Positions 8,359-17,714 of a stretch of 64,000 nt of DNA are shown piece after piece. The position numbers and the translations under genes were made by a program. The notes beneath the pieces were generated by a model. It had not been told where the DNA came from and searched no databases. It saw nothing but the letters and a program-made list of their open reading frames with translations. The stretch is from CALCMJ01 sp964475415 (lineage in GTDB: Bacteria > Bacteroidota > Bacteroidia > Chitinophagales > Saprospiraceae), in the NCBI GenBank assembly GCA_964475415.1, contig CAYYWZ010000001.1, positions 172,353-236,352 on the forward strand. The letters run 5' to 3'. Numbering within the stretch: the stretch's first letter is position 1; every line of letters starts with the position of its first letter.

Positions 8359-9192
8359 TTAGCTCTTTGCCACTAGAGATATACTCTTAACCCTAGAAGC
8401 GAGGTCTTTTGCTTCTTCACTATTTATGTCAAAATTAAACTGCTGGGCTATCATACGTATAGTTGGGTCAGCCATCAGAAGTGCTAGAGGAAATTCTTTT
8501 TTAGAAACTACCTCGATGTTTTTAAAACCTGCTGCTTCTACATAGCCTAAGTAAGCGTCTAGTTTTTCTGCACCTCCTATACAGGCTGCATGTCTTGCCA
8601 AAGAATTCTTTACAAAGCCAGGAAGCTCTTTTTCTAAAATAATATCACTGATGGCGAGTGTGGCTCCAGGCTTCAAAACGCGGTAAGCTTCTTTGAAAAC
8701 TTTATCCTTATTTAAGGATAAATTAATAACGCAATTAGAAATAACAAGATCCGCTATATTATCTTCTATGGGTAAGGCTTCTATGTCTCCCTTTTTGAAT
8801 TTAACATTTTGGTAATTGCCTTTCTGGATATTCTTGTTAGCAAGAACTAGCATATCATCTGATAGATCTACGCCTATAACCTTACCTCCTAGACCTACTT
8901 GTTTAGCAACTATAAATGCATCAAAACCTGCTCCAGATCCTAGATCTATAACTGTGTCACCCTTTTCTACTTTAGTTATTGCGAAGGGATTTCCACACCC
9001 TACACCTATATTAGAATTTTCTGGCACTTCATGAATCTGTTCCTCCGAATAACCTATTGCTGAAGCAACAGCTTTAGAATTTTTTGTAGGTTCACAACAA
9101 GAAAAAAGTTTAGATAATAGATTTCCTTTAGTAGCTTTAGCTAATTCGCTGTAACTTTGTACAACCGAGTCTTTTACATCTTCTGATTTCAT
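8359..9192 (-). CDS. arsM: Arsenite S-adenosylmethionine methyltransferase
   Basis: The 277-residue protein matches ArsM, which methylates As(III) with SAM. The SAM-binding motif I is VIDLGSGAGFDAF (about 80-92), with motif II around VIGVDLSDDML. Conserved cysteines used for arsenite binding appear in the N-terminal SCCEP (about 31-35), in ISNCVINL (about 150) and in RHAACIGGA (about 200). GVGCGNPF before motif I is also family typical. It is followed by a MerT-like gene and preceded, 68 bases away, by a Crp/Fnr-family gene; no ArsR repressor is seen. A Crp/Fnr-type palindrome lies at 9251-9264, about 59 bases upstream of the ATG. Confidence 0.93.
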   Translation of the reverse strand: MKSEDVKDSVVQSYSELAKATKGNLLSKLFSCCEPTKNSKAVASAIGYSEEQIHEVPENSNIGVGCGNPFAITKVEKGDTVIDLGSGAGFDAFIVAKQVGLGGKVIGVDLSDDMLVLANKNIQKGNYQNVKFKKGDIEALPIEDNIADLVISNCVINLSLNKDKVFKEAYRVLKPGATLAISDIILEKELPGFVKNSLARHAACIGGAEKLDAYLGYVEAAGFKNIEVVSKKEFPLALLMADPTIRMIAQQFNFDINSEEAKDLASRVKSISLVAKS

Positions 9193-9250
9193 TTTCTAAA
9201 TTTCTGATTAATTAATAATCTAAAATTCAGCATAATGTAAATGACATCAA

Positions 9251-9264
9251 TTGATCTAGGTCAA
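9251..9264 (-). promoter_or_regulatory. Possible Crp/Fnr-type binding site upstream of arsM
   Basis: On the plus strand the site reads TTGATCTAGGTCAA, 13 of 14 positions fitting an FNR-like palindrome TTGATnnnnATCAA. It overlaps the stop codon of the Crp/Fnr-family gene (9261-9263) and a second perfect palindrome ATCAATTGAT (9246-9255). Its place between the regulator and arsM suggests an operator, but the binding motif of this regulator is not known. Confidence 0.4.
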
Positions 9265-9833
9265 GTTCCTATAATTTTTTTTCTGATTCGACTTAAAGTT
9301 TCTGGTGTGATCTGCAGATAAGAAGCGATATGATTAAGTGGAACTCTATGCAGTAGTTCACTTTCGTTTTCTAAGATATGTTTATATCTATCTAGGGCGC
9401 TTAGGTTACGCATAGACTGGTTGTGTGTTTCTTCTATGATAAATTCTCTCTCTCCTGCAATCCTGCCCATTTGTTGCCAGAAGATATTCTTCTTATATAA
9501 CTCTTGTAAGGCTGCATAAGAAAGTACAATCAGTTTAGTTTCTTCCATCGCTTGTATACTACTCTCGCTTGGTCTCTGTGTAATCATACTACTATAAGAA
9601 CAGGTAATTGCATTTTCTCTGCAAAAGCATTTCGTTATTTCTTTACCATCGTGTAGGTAATATATTCTCACTAATCCTTTTTCGATAAATGCTAATTGCC
9701 TACAGGTTTGTCCCCTTTTTAGAAAATATGCTTCTGTCTCTAGGTTAATTACTGACAAAGAAGGCTCTAGCTTTTCAAACATTTCTGGAGTATAATGCGG
9801 AAATTGTTTTAGAAAATTTTTGAATGCTTCCAT
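9261..9833 (-). CDS. Crp/Fnr family transcriptional regulator
   Basis: This 190-residue protein has a cyclic-nucleotide-binding-type beta-roll (about 25-120, including KRGQTCRQLAFIEKGLVRIYY) and a C-terminal helix-turn-helix recognisable in IASYLQITPETLSRIRKKI. This is the common compact Bacteroidota type with an abbreviated HTH. The roll lacks the canonical cAMP phosphate-binding Arg/Ser set, and no N-terminal iron-sulfur cysteine cluster is seen, so the effector is unknown. The gene follows the RND efflux operon by 25 bases and precedes arsM, so it may regulate either. Confidence 0.85.
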   Translation of the reverse strand: MEAFKNFLKQFPHYTPEMFEKLEPSLSVINLETEAYFLKRGQTCRQLAFIEKGLVRIYYLHDGKEITKCFCRENAITCSYSSMITQRPSESSIQAMEETKLIVLSYAALQELYKKNIFWQQMGRIAGEREFIIEETHNQSMRNLSALDRYKHILENESELLHRVPLNHIASYLQITPETLSRIRKKIIGT

Positions 9834-9858
9834 TTAACATTTTTAGAACTCTACTAAT

Positions 9859-11154
9859 TTACAACAAATCACCCACTAAGGCCAGCAGCTGAATCTCAGC
9901 TACTTTTACATTGAGCATTGCATTGTTGAGACTGGTCTGCGCATTAAGTAGATTTAGTTGTGCTTGTCTAAATTCTATAGATGTAATTCTTCCAATTTTT
10001 AGCTGTTCTTCCGTGAGTAAAAAATTATCCTCGTTAGTAGACACCGCGCTTCTTTCTACTTGTAATACATATTTAGAGTTTTGATAATTAGCCCATGCAT
10101 TTATTATATCTCGTTCTAACTCTAACTGGATACGTTCGGTCTCTAGTCTAATGTTGTTAAGGTTGAGTACTGTGTTTTGTTTTCTGACGCCTCTACTAGC
10201 ATCATACAGATTCCAAGCTAGGGTAAGTGATCCAGAAAATGCTTGAGAGTTAGATGTTGTTATAAAAGATCCTGGTGCATTGTTAGAGTAGTTATAGCTA
10301 TAGCCAAGGTTCGATAATAGCAAGGGTGTTTTTTCTGCATCGATAATATTCAAGTCTAATTCATTGAGTGATAAATTTTGACGATTGATTTGTAGATCTA
10401 TATTGTTTTTTCTAGCCTTATCTAGCAAAGCGTCTAGCTTAAGCGTCTCATCTATATCTGTAATAGCTTCAACAACAAAGTCATCATTGACATTGGTACC
10501 CATAGCAATGTTAAGATCTCGCTTACTATTTTCTACATTTAGTCGAGCATTGAGCAGATTTACACTATCTCGCTTTATATCTACTTCAGCATTCAAGATC
10601 TCCAAACTATTGCCTTGTCCATATTCAAGTTGGTACTTAGCTCTACGGAGACGCTCACTGGAAACTGCTATAGTTTCTTCCAGTGCTTCTAGGTTTTCCA
10701 TAGCAATGGCTAATTGATAATAGACCTGATAGACGTTTAGCAGATTTTGTTGAATCGCTTGTTGTAGTTGTAAGTTACTTAGCTTTATACTTTCCTTAAG
10801 CTGATCTAAAGTAAGTGATCTAGTTTTATCATAAATAGTATAATCTGCTTGCACAGATGCTAATCCATTCCAACTTATTGCCTGAGCAGTACTAGCATCT
10901 AAGCCTGTACTAAATTTTTGGGAAGCACTTCCGTAATCTGCACTAAGTACTCCCGATGCTGAAACGGTAGGTAGATATCCATTTACTTTTTTGTCTGTTA
11001 GGTTCTCAGCAAGTTCCACATTATTTTGAGAAATACGGATGCCAAAATTATTTTCTAAGGTTAACATTTTAGCCTGCTCTAAACTCATTACATTTTGACT
11101 ATTGCAAAATGAAAGGCTTAAGAAAAAGAATAAAACTACTATACTATATTTCAT
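9859..11154 (-). CDS. TolC family outer membrane efflux protein
   Basis: The 431-residue protein has a cleavable signal peptide (MKYSIVVLFFFLSLSFCNSQ) followed by two outer-membrane efflux repeats rich in long amphipathic helices, for example AIQQNLLNVYQVYYQLAIAM and the equivalent C-terminal EQLKIGRITSIEFRQAQLNL. TolC trimers form the outer-membrane duct of tripartite pumps. It is the third gene of an operon with an adaptor and an RND pump, which defines its partners. Confidence 0.9.
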   Translation of the reverse strand: MKYSIVVLFFFLSLSFCNSQNVMSLEQAKMLTLENNFGIRISQNNVELAENLTDKKVNGYLPTVSASGVLSADYGSASQKFSTGLDASTAQAISWNGLASVQADYTIYDKTRSLTLDQLKESIKLSNLQLQQAIQQNLLNVYQVYYQLAIAMENLEALEETIAVSSERLRRAKYQLEYGQGNSLEILNAEVDIKRDSVNLLNARLNVENSKRDLNIAMGTNVNDDFVVEAITDIDETLKLDALLDKARKNNIDLQINRQNLSLNELDLNIIDAEKTPLLLSNLGYSYNYSNNAPGSFITTSNSQAFSGSLTLAWNLYDASRGVRKQNTVLNLNNIRLETERIQLELERDIINAWANYQNSKYVLQVERSAVSTNEDNFLLTEEQLKIGRITSIEFRQAQLNLLNAQTSLNNAMLNVKVAEIQLLALVGDLL

Positions 11155-11195
11155 AAACTTCAGAATTAATAAACACTAGATATATGATATACTTT

Positions 11196-14100
11196 TTAAA
11201 AAGACTCTGCTGCTTCCTTCTCTGACTCTAACTCTATGATGGCTCTTTCTACAGATTCCTTTGTTGGTTTCTTACCTGTCCAGAACCAGGTTAATAATAC
11301 TTTGACATTATTCTTCAATGACAATAATAAGGGTAACAAAAATAAGGTCATAAATGTAGCATAAGCAATACCATAAGCAACAGAAATTGCCATAGGTATC
11401 AAAAACTGAGCAGAGAAACTCTTCTCAAAAATCAATGGTGCCAATCCAGCTACTGTTGTGATAGACGTAAGAAAAATTGCTCTAAACCTAGAACGTCCTG
11501 CCTCCACCATAGCCTTATGATAGGGTTCTCCAGATTTGAGCAAGAGATTAAATTTCTCGACCAATACTAAGCCATCATTCACTAGTATACCGATTAGCGC
11601 TACTATACCTAATCCAGATAATATGTTGATACTTACACCATGTATCCAGTGTCCCCATGCTACACCAACAAAACAAAAAGGAATCAAAATGAAAAGCAAT
11701 AATGGTTGTCCATAAGATCTGAATACGAACGCTATCACACTATACATGAGTAATAGTATTATAGGTAATATTTTAAATAATGCCGTTCCGATTCTAGAAA
11801 AGCCTCTATTCTGGCCTTCATACAAAGCGGTCACTGTCGGATATTTAGCTAAGAGGTTAGGGACAACATTAGCTTTTATATCAGACAATACTTCAGGAGC
11901 GGAATCTGATGGATCGGCTAAATCTGCATCTACACGGATCTCTCTTCTACCGTCTATATGATTGATAACTACTTCTCCCCTTCCTATAGTATACGTTGCA
12001 ATTTCAGAAAGCGGCACTCTGCTACCTGTGGGTGTAACGATACGCATATCATCTAGATTAGAAATACTGCTACGGTTACTGCGATCGTATCTTACCCATA
12101 CTCTGATCTCATCTCTTCCTCGCTGAAAACGCTGGACAGAATTTCCAAAAAATCCAGAACGCACCTGTGCCATAACTTGCTGTAAATTCAGACCCAGTAG
12201 ATAAGCATTATCCTTTAGTTCGAGTTTGACCTCTTTGATACCTGCAGGATCATTGTCGGTAATATCTGTAAGTCGAGGATTATTCCCAAAGCTAGCCTTC
12301 AGGTCCTCAGTAGCCTTCTTAAGTTCATCTACATTATTTCCTACCAGCGATACCGAAACTGGAGATCCTCCAAAAGCATTACCGGAACCATACACTACTG
12401 ATTCAGCTTCATAAATCGGACCTACTCTTTTTCTTATATTATTAGAAATCACAGAAGCTGGTATATCTCTTTTCTCACCTGGAAGAAGATTCAGCACTAG
12501 AGAAGCTGTGGAAGAACCTGGTCCAAGCCTTCGTACGATATTCTGTATAAGGGGCAAGGTATCCACCTTGGTCAACTCTTCATTGGCTTTCCATGCTTCT
12601 ACCTCGATAATGTTTATCAATGAATCGGTAATCAACTCACTCGTACCTTGTGGTAATTCCAAATTTATACTTACTCGATCTGATGCTACAGTAGGAAAAA
12701 AATTAAATCTTATAATGCCTCCTTCGATTGCTCCTAAAGTAGCTAGTAGCAAAGCAATAGGAATGGCAAAACCGAAAATGGGAAAGTTAAGTACAAATCT
12801 GAGTAAGGGCACATAGAATGTTTCTCGTAACCAAATCATAATTTTATCAGCCCACACATTTATTATAAATGGTTTAGCATCTTTATTCAAGGCATTAGAA
12901 TGCGCGAGGTGAGCAGGAAGTATTAAAAAAGCTTCTACTAAAGATATCAACAAAATAATAATTACTATCGTAGAAATCTGACCGAAAAAGGATCCTAGTC
13001 TTTCTGGCAAAAACAAAAAGGTCGAGAAAGCGATCATCGTTGTCATAATGGCTGCTATGATCGGAGGCATTACCTGGCGCGAACCTTCTACTGCAGCTCG
13101 CAGTTTAGGTTTTCCATTTTCATATTGATCATAAATGTTTTCTGCTATTACAATTCCATCATCGACAAGTATACCTATAACAATGATCATCCCAAATAAA
13201 GAAATCACATTTATCGTCATAAATCCTGGCGCAAAAATAAACAAACCTAAAAAGGAAAAAGGTAAACCTACTGCTACCCATAAAGCTATACTCGGCTTAA
13301 GGAAAATTGAAAGAAATAAAAGCACTAACAAAATTCCAAATAAACCATTTTCCAAAAGTAGATTTTGACGATCATTTAGTGCAATAGAGGAATCTGAGCT
13401 TACGTTAAGCTGCACTACATCATTCTTTTCATTAAATTCCTTAATATAATTTTTTACTTGATCTGTAGCATAAAGAAGGTCTTCAGAGTTAGTTGTACTG
13501 ATAGAAATCTGTACCGCTGGATCTCCGTTAAAGTCGATTCTATCAGGAGTCTCCGACCACTTATCTCTTACAACAGCTACATCTCTCAGACGTACTATTT
13601 GTCCAGAATTAGTAGATTTTACTACAATAAAGTCTAAACCATCACCATAGTAAGATCTATTGTTAGCTCTTATGAGATATTCTTCTGTATCTGTTTTGAT
13701 ATTTCCACCAGTTGTTAGGAGATTAGTATTTCTAACAGCTGCCGCTACCTCATCAAAGGTCAGATTAAAGGCCAACAACTTATCCTCCTTTATTGCGATC
13801 TCTATCTCTTCATCTGGGAATCCACTGAGTTCTATTTGAGAAATACCTCCTATCGCACGTAGGTCTTCTTCTATTTTTCTCGCTTCTTCTTTTAAGGTAA
13901 TCAAGGGAAGTCCTTCCCCACTTACTGTAAAGGTGATCGCACTATTTATATTCTCCTGTTTAGAGATCACAGGTGGTTCCATGTCTGTAGGAAAAGAAGG
14001 TACACGATCTACAGCATTTTTGACATTGGCCAATATAATATCTATGTCTGCTCCCTCTACTATTTCTACTGTTATGGTTGCTGCATTTTCGCTAGAAGCA

Positions 14101-14348
14101 GAGGTCACCCTGTCTAAATCCACCAAGCCTCTTAGGTTATCCTCGATCTTCAGTACTACACCTTCTTCTATCTCAGCAGGAGAAGCACCAGGATATACAA
14201 TATTAATAAAGATCAACTTAGAATCATCTAGTGGAAAATATGATGAGTTGGTATCCTGCAATCCAAAGTAACCAAATACTGCAGTACATATCATCAAGAT
14301 ATTTACTGCGACAGGATACTTTATAAAAAAGGAGATAAAATTATTCAT
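11196..14348 (-). CDS. RND efflux transporter permease (AcrB/HAE1-like)
   Basis: The 1050-residue inner-membrane pump has the full RND length with the duplicated plan of one membrane helix, a large periplasmic loop and a helix bundle in each half. The first half has the proton-relay Asp pair in GILVDDGIVIAENI (about 405-418); the second half has the matching LVNDGLVLVEKFN. Porter-domain signatures such as VIVYPGAS-like IVYPGASPAEIEEGV are visible near 50. Drug-type RND pumps exchange protons for lipophilic compounds; metal-type pumps are less likely because the DFG/DE-type heavy-metal motif is not seen. It lies between the adaptor and TolC genes. Confidence 0.93.
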   Translation of the reverse strand: MNNFISFFIKYPVAVNILMICTAVFGYFGLQDTNSSYFPLDDSKLIFINIVYPGASPAEIEEGVVLKIEDNLRGLVDLDRVTSASSENAATITVEIVEGADIDIILANVKNAVDRVPSFPTDMEPPVISKQENINSAITFTVSGEGLPLITLKEEARKIEEDLRAIGGISQIELSGFPDEEIEIAIKEDKLLAFNLTFDEVAAAVRNTNLLTTGGNIKTDTEEYLIRANNRSYYGDGLDFIVVKSTNSGQIVRLRDVAVVRDKWSETPDRIDFNGDPAVQISISTTNSEDLLYATDQVKNYIKEFNEKNDVVQLNVSSDSSIALNDRQNLLLENGLFGILLVLLFLSIFLKPSIALWVAVGLPFSFLGLFIFAPGFMTINVISLFGMIIVIGILVDDGIVIAENIYDQYENGKPKLRAAVEGSRQVMPPIIAAIMTTMIAFSTFLFLPERLGSFFGQISTIVIIILLISLVEAFLILPAHLAHSNALNKDAKPFIINVWADKIMIWLRETFYVPLLRFVLNFPIFGFAIPIALLLATLGAIEGGIIRFNFFPTVASDRVSINLELPQGTSELITDSLINIIEVEAWKANEELTKVDTLPLIQNIVRRLGPGSSTASLVLNLLPGEKRDIPASVISNNIRKRVGPIYEAESVVYGSGNAFGGSPVSVSLVGNNVDELKKATEDLKASFGNNPRLTDITDNDPAGIKEVKLELKDNAYLLGLNLQQVMAQVRSGFFGNSVQRFQRGRDEIRVWVRYDRSNRSSISNLDDMRIVTPTGSRVPLSEIATYTIGRGEVVINHIDGRREIRVDADLADPSDSAPEVLSDIKANVVPNLLAKYPTVTALYEGQNRGFSRIGTALFKILPIILLLMYSVIAFVFRSYGQPLLLFILIPFCFVGVAWGHWIHGVSINILSGLGIVALIGILVNDGLVLVEKFNLLLKSGEPYHKAMVEAGRSRFRAIFLTSITTVAGLAPLIFEKSFSAQFLIPMAISVAYGIAYATFMTLFLLPLLLSLKNNVKVLLTWFWTGKKPTKESVERAIIELESEKEAAESF

Positions 14349-14393
14349 TGTAGCTCTTGAGTTTAAAAGATGAAATGCTTTTACAAAATACGT

Positions 14394-15509
14394 TTACTGC
14401 TTTTCTTCGAATCTTTCCACAAGCATTCGGTCATAAGCACCTGGAATCATTTTGTCCAGTATTTCAGTTCCATCATCTAGTCCTCTTATCACTACTGTCT
14501 TATCGGTATAGTGTACAGGATCTATTTCTGTCAAGTTAAGCATGCCATCTCTTAGCACATAGATTTTAGAATTATCTACTAACAATTTTCTAGAGATTTC
14601 AAAAGTGTTTTTCTCATTCTTAGCATTGAGAACAGCTTCTAGATACATACCTTCTCGCAAGCCTCTACCCGTTACTTGTATAAAGGCTTGTATTGTTTGG
14701 GTATTCGGATCTATCAGTTTATTGATCCGTGTCACTCTTCCTTTCCAGGTTTTTGTTTTTTCTACATTTTGAAGTTTTACTGAGTTACCTGATTTCAGCT
14801 GGTCAGCATAAGTAGAATTTACGGCTACTTCCAGTTCATAGACATTAGGGTCTATGAACTCTCCTAACTTTTGTCCCGCACGGACCAAAGAACCTATATT
14901 GATCGTTGCTTCCGTAAGTACACCATTATAAGGAGCATAGATAGCATACTTACTCATACGCTCTTCTATATTTTTTACAGTATACCAGTTGGTAATAATA
15001 TTTTGCCCTGCGATATATAGTTTCTCTCTTTCTGAACTGGTTTTGGGGAGAGGCCTTAAAGAACTATTGAGATCAAATTCTTTGACATAAGTTTCCCACT
15101 TATCAAAAGCTTCTGGGTAATCAAACTTTAGGTCTGGTAGAATACCTACTAATAAATTCTGCAGACTACTTTTTTGTGATAAGAGACTCGCCCGCTCCTC
15201 TGCATTATTGAGACGGATCAGCACATCTCCACTATTATAACTTACTCCTGGTTTAAAAGCTTTATCACTATACTCAAATATCCCTTGAACTTCAGAAAAT
15301 AGTTCTATTCTTTCTTTGGCTGCTAAGTTACCACTAGCGGTCACTGTTATGGGTGTATCTTCATTTTTGACGATCTGGGTAAATACTTTTGATATAGCCT
15401 TTTTAGGTTTTTCTCTTTGAGGTCTTTCTGTAGCTGCAAGGTTTTGTTTTACATAATACCCACCACCAATTATAAGTATACCAATAATGCTGATAATTAT
15501 TTGTCTCAT
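14394..15509 (-). CDS. RND efflux periplasmic adaptor (membrane fusion protein)
   Basis: This 371-residue adaptor has an N-terminal membrane anchor (IIISIIGILIIGGGYYV), a beta-barrel/lipoyl region (FSEVQGIFEYSDKAFKPGVSYNSGDVLIRL and YAIYAPYNGVLTEATINIGSLVRAGQ seen in pieces) and an intervening helical hairpin. It is the first gene of the efflux operon and would bridge the RND pump and the TolC protein. The substrate is not evident. Confidence 0.9.
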   Translation of the reverse strand: MRQIIISIIGILIIGGGYYVKQNLAATERPQREKPKKAISKVFTQIVKNEDTPITVTASGNLAAKERIELFSEVQGIFEYSDKAFKPGVSYNSGDVLIRLNNAEERASLLSQKSSLQNLLVGILPDLKFDYPEAFDKWETYVKEFDLNSSLRPLPKTSSEREKLYIAGQNIITNWYTVKNIEERMSKYAIYAPYNGVLTEATINIGSLVRAGQKLGEFIDPNVYELEVAVNSTYADQLKSGNSVKLQNVEKTKTWKGRVTRINKLIDPNTQTIQAFIQVTGRGLREGMYLEAVLNAKNEKNTFEISRKLLVDNSKIYVLRDGMLNLTEIDPVHYTDKTVVIRGLDDGTEILDKMIPGAYDRMLVERFEEKQ

Positions 15510-15749
15510 AGAATGTTAGCTATTTATGAATAGATCCTAGATGTTGAATAGATCATACTGAACATCTATAACAACGTAAAGTTGCTTAAAAATGTAAAGA
15601 AATATTGTATTTCTTATACCTCGAAGGTAGAATGTTTTTAATAAAAAAATGAATTAGGTCTTATGTTTTCTCATATTTCACCGTGGTATAATTTCAATTG
15701 GTGAAGAATAAGAAAGGAAGTGGCTATGAGTGCTACGTTAGGTTTAGTC
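15510..15749. other. Intergenic region without identified genes
   Basis: This 240-base stretch separates the efflux operon from the RlmD operon end. It is AT-rich; no open frame, RNA gene or clear TAnnTTTG box with a matching -33 element was found. Confidence 0.4.
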
Positions 15750-16112
15750 TTATATCTTACGAGGAAGGAAAATAAATTGTGCACCCAAAGTACTCAAGGA
15801 GAAAATACAGATAAAAGAATCTGGACTCTTGTAAGTTGCCTTAAAATCTCTGACCTTAGGCTCGTGGATGATCTGCTTAGAAACAAATTCTTCAAGCGTA
15901 GAAACATTGACAGACCAGTTGCCTTGCACCTTATCCTTGTCGATGATAGGAATACCTAATTCTACCTCTTGTTTATGGATTACAAAAATAGGATACTTTG
16001 TTACTTCGCTTGCCATGATGGTATCTATAGCATCGCCCATCATCTTACGATAACCGTCTAATTCTTTCTCTAGAAAAAGATATAATTCTGGTTTAGTTAC
16101 TTCTTCTTTCAT
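15750..16112 (-). CDS. Conserved-looking hypothetical protein downstream of rlmD
   Basis: From ATG at 16112 this encodes 120 residues (MKEEVTKPELYLFLEKEL...). No signal peptide or membrane segment is seen; the C-terminal half is rich in aromatic and beta-prone residues (FICIFSLSTLGAQFIFLP). The start overlaps the rlmD stop as ATGA (16109-16112), a sign of translational coupling, so the longer frame reaching 16190 is unlikely. Function is not recognised. Confidence 0.72.
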   Translation of the reverse strand: MKEEVTKPELYLFLEKELDGYRKMMGDAIDTIMASEVTKYPIFVIHKQEVELGIPIIDKDKVQGNWSVNVSTLEEFVSKQIIHEPKVRDFKATYKSPDSFICIFSLSTLGAQFIFLPRKI

Positions 16113-17524
16113 AGTACTTCTTTTTTTAACTGTAACAATGCGACACTCTCTACATGATGTGTATGAGGAAACATATCTACAGGCTGACACTTTACTACCT
16201 CATATTTTTCCTTGAGTATGCTCAGATCTCTAGCCTGTGTAGCTGGACCACAACTTACATAAACAATCTTAGGTGCTTCTAGGGCTAGTAAGGTCTGGAC
16301 AACATCCTTGTGCATACCTGCTCGCGGAGGATCAGTTATCACGATATCTGGTTTAGGGTGTTGTGCAATAAAGTCTGTTGTTAGAACATCTTTTACATCT
16401 CCACAATAGAAACTTGCATTATCTATATTATTTAGTTTCTTATTAAATTTTGCATCAGTAATAGCATCCTGTACTTCTTCTATACCTATAATTTCTTTGC
16501 AATGATCTGCCATGTAAAGAGCTATAGATCCTAGACCCGTATAAAGATCATAGACTACCTCATCTCCTGAAAAATCACAGTATTTTTTTATAACATCATA
16601 AAGCTTAACGCCTTGCAAAGTGTTGGTCTGAAAAAATGATTTGGGACTTATCTTAAACTGTAGATCATTCAACTTTTCTATGATATACTCAGCTCCACTA
16701 TATAGCACAAGGTCTTGGTCATAGATAGAATCGTTCTTCTTCTGGTTGATGATATAATAGATACTCTTCAGGTAGGTGTGCTTTGTTTTTATGTACTCCA
16801 TCATAGCTTCTATCGCCTCATAATCTTGCTCTCCAAAAACCATTACGATCATCCACTCTTCTATGCTGGTATTTCTGATAAACATATTTCTTAGCAATCC
16901 CTTGTGCAACTTAGCAGCATAAAAAGTAAGCTCATGCTTTACAGCGTATTTCCATATATCATTGCGTAGAAGGTTAGCTCTATCTGCTTGTAAATGGCAG
17001 TTGTCTACCTGTACTATTTTGTCAAAAGATCCAGGCGCATGAAAACCTAAGGCATTACCTCTTACAAGATCTCCCTCCTCGGCAATCTCATCTGCCGTAA
17101 GCCATCTGGTATCAGAAAAAGAATACTCCATCTTATTCCTATAATAACGCGTATAGTCAGCAGCTAAGATCGGCTGAACAATTTCTTTATCTAGACCTCC
17201 TATTTTCTGGATTACATTTTCTACCACTTGTTGTTTTCCATGTAATTGTTGAGCATAACTTATATGCTGCCACTTACAACCACCACAATCATCAAAATGC
17301 TCGCAGAAGGGTTGTTCTCTATGCATAGAATACTTAGAGATATGCATCGTTTTCCCCTGAAGAAAAGATTTTTTTTTCCGAAGGATAAGCGCATCTACTA
17401 CATCACCCGGTGCAGCACTATCTACAAATACAACCTGTCCTTCCGCTGTCCTTCCTACTACTCTACCTCTGTCGGCTATACCCGTTATATGTAGATCTGT
17501 TATGGTTTTCTTTTTCCTCGCCAT
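16109..17524 (-). CDS. rlmD: 23S rRNA (uracil-5-)-methyltransferase, RlmD type
   Basis: The protein (471 residues from ATG at 17524) has an N-terminal TRAM domain (about 8-60, ITDLHITGIADRGRVVGR) and an iron-sulfur cysteine set in CEHFDDCGGCKWQHI (about 75-90). It also has a class I SAM methyltransferase domain with VYDLYTGLGSIALYMA. The catalytic region contains IVITDPPRAGMH and VYVSCGPATQARDL, where the Cys of SCGP is the nucleophile. Members methylate U1939 of 23S rRNA; paralogues act on U747 or tRNA, so the exact target is inferred. An upstream TTG at 17545 would add seven residues and is less likely. Confidence 0.9.
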   Translation of the reverse strand: MARKKKTITDLHITGIADRGRVVGRTAEGQVVFVDSAAPGDVVDALILRKKKSFLQGKTMHISKYSMHREQPFCEHFDDCGGCKWQHISYAQQLHGKQQVVENVIQKIGGLDKEIVQPILAADYTRYYRNKMEYSFSDTRWLTADEIAEEGDLVRGNALGFHAPGSFDKIVQVDNCHLQADRANLLRNDIWKYAVKHELTFYAAKLHKGLLRNMFIRNTSIEEWMIVMVFGEQDYEAIEAMMEYIKTKHTYLKSIYYIINQKKNDSIYDQDLVLYSGAEYIIEKLNDLQFKISPKSFFQTNTLQGVKLYDVIKKYCDFSGDEVVYDLYTGLGSIALYMADHCKEIIGIEEVQDAITDAKFNKKLNNIDNASFYCGDVKDVLTTDFIAQHPKPDIVITDPPRAGMHKDVVQTLLALEAPKIVYVSCGPATQARDLSILKEKYEVVKCQPVDMFPHTHHVESVALLQLKKEVL

Positions 17525-17714
17525 CGTGATGCAAAAGTAAATCAATATCTGTACTTATGGTAGTTTCTATTGGAAGATTAATTCAGATGAATAATTGCTT
17601 AACCATAGGAATATATCCAGATTTAATTAAACTAGTTTTTTAAGATAATCTATAATCCTATAGCTATTACAATGAGAATCCTTATCAAGGCTAGTTTACT
17701 TCTTCTACTATCCT

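Noticed and set aside
12508..12816. 102-residue plus-strand frame inside the RND gene
   Set aside because: Antisense shadow of a full-length RND pump.
15720..15959. 79-residue plus-strand frame
   Set aside because: Reverse shadow of the rlmD-coupled hypothetical gene, which has the better start (ATGA overlap) and composition.
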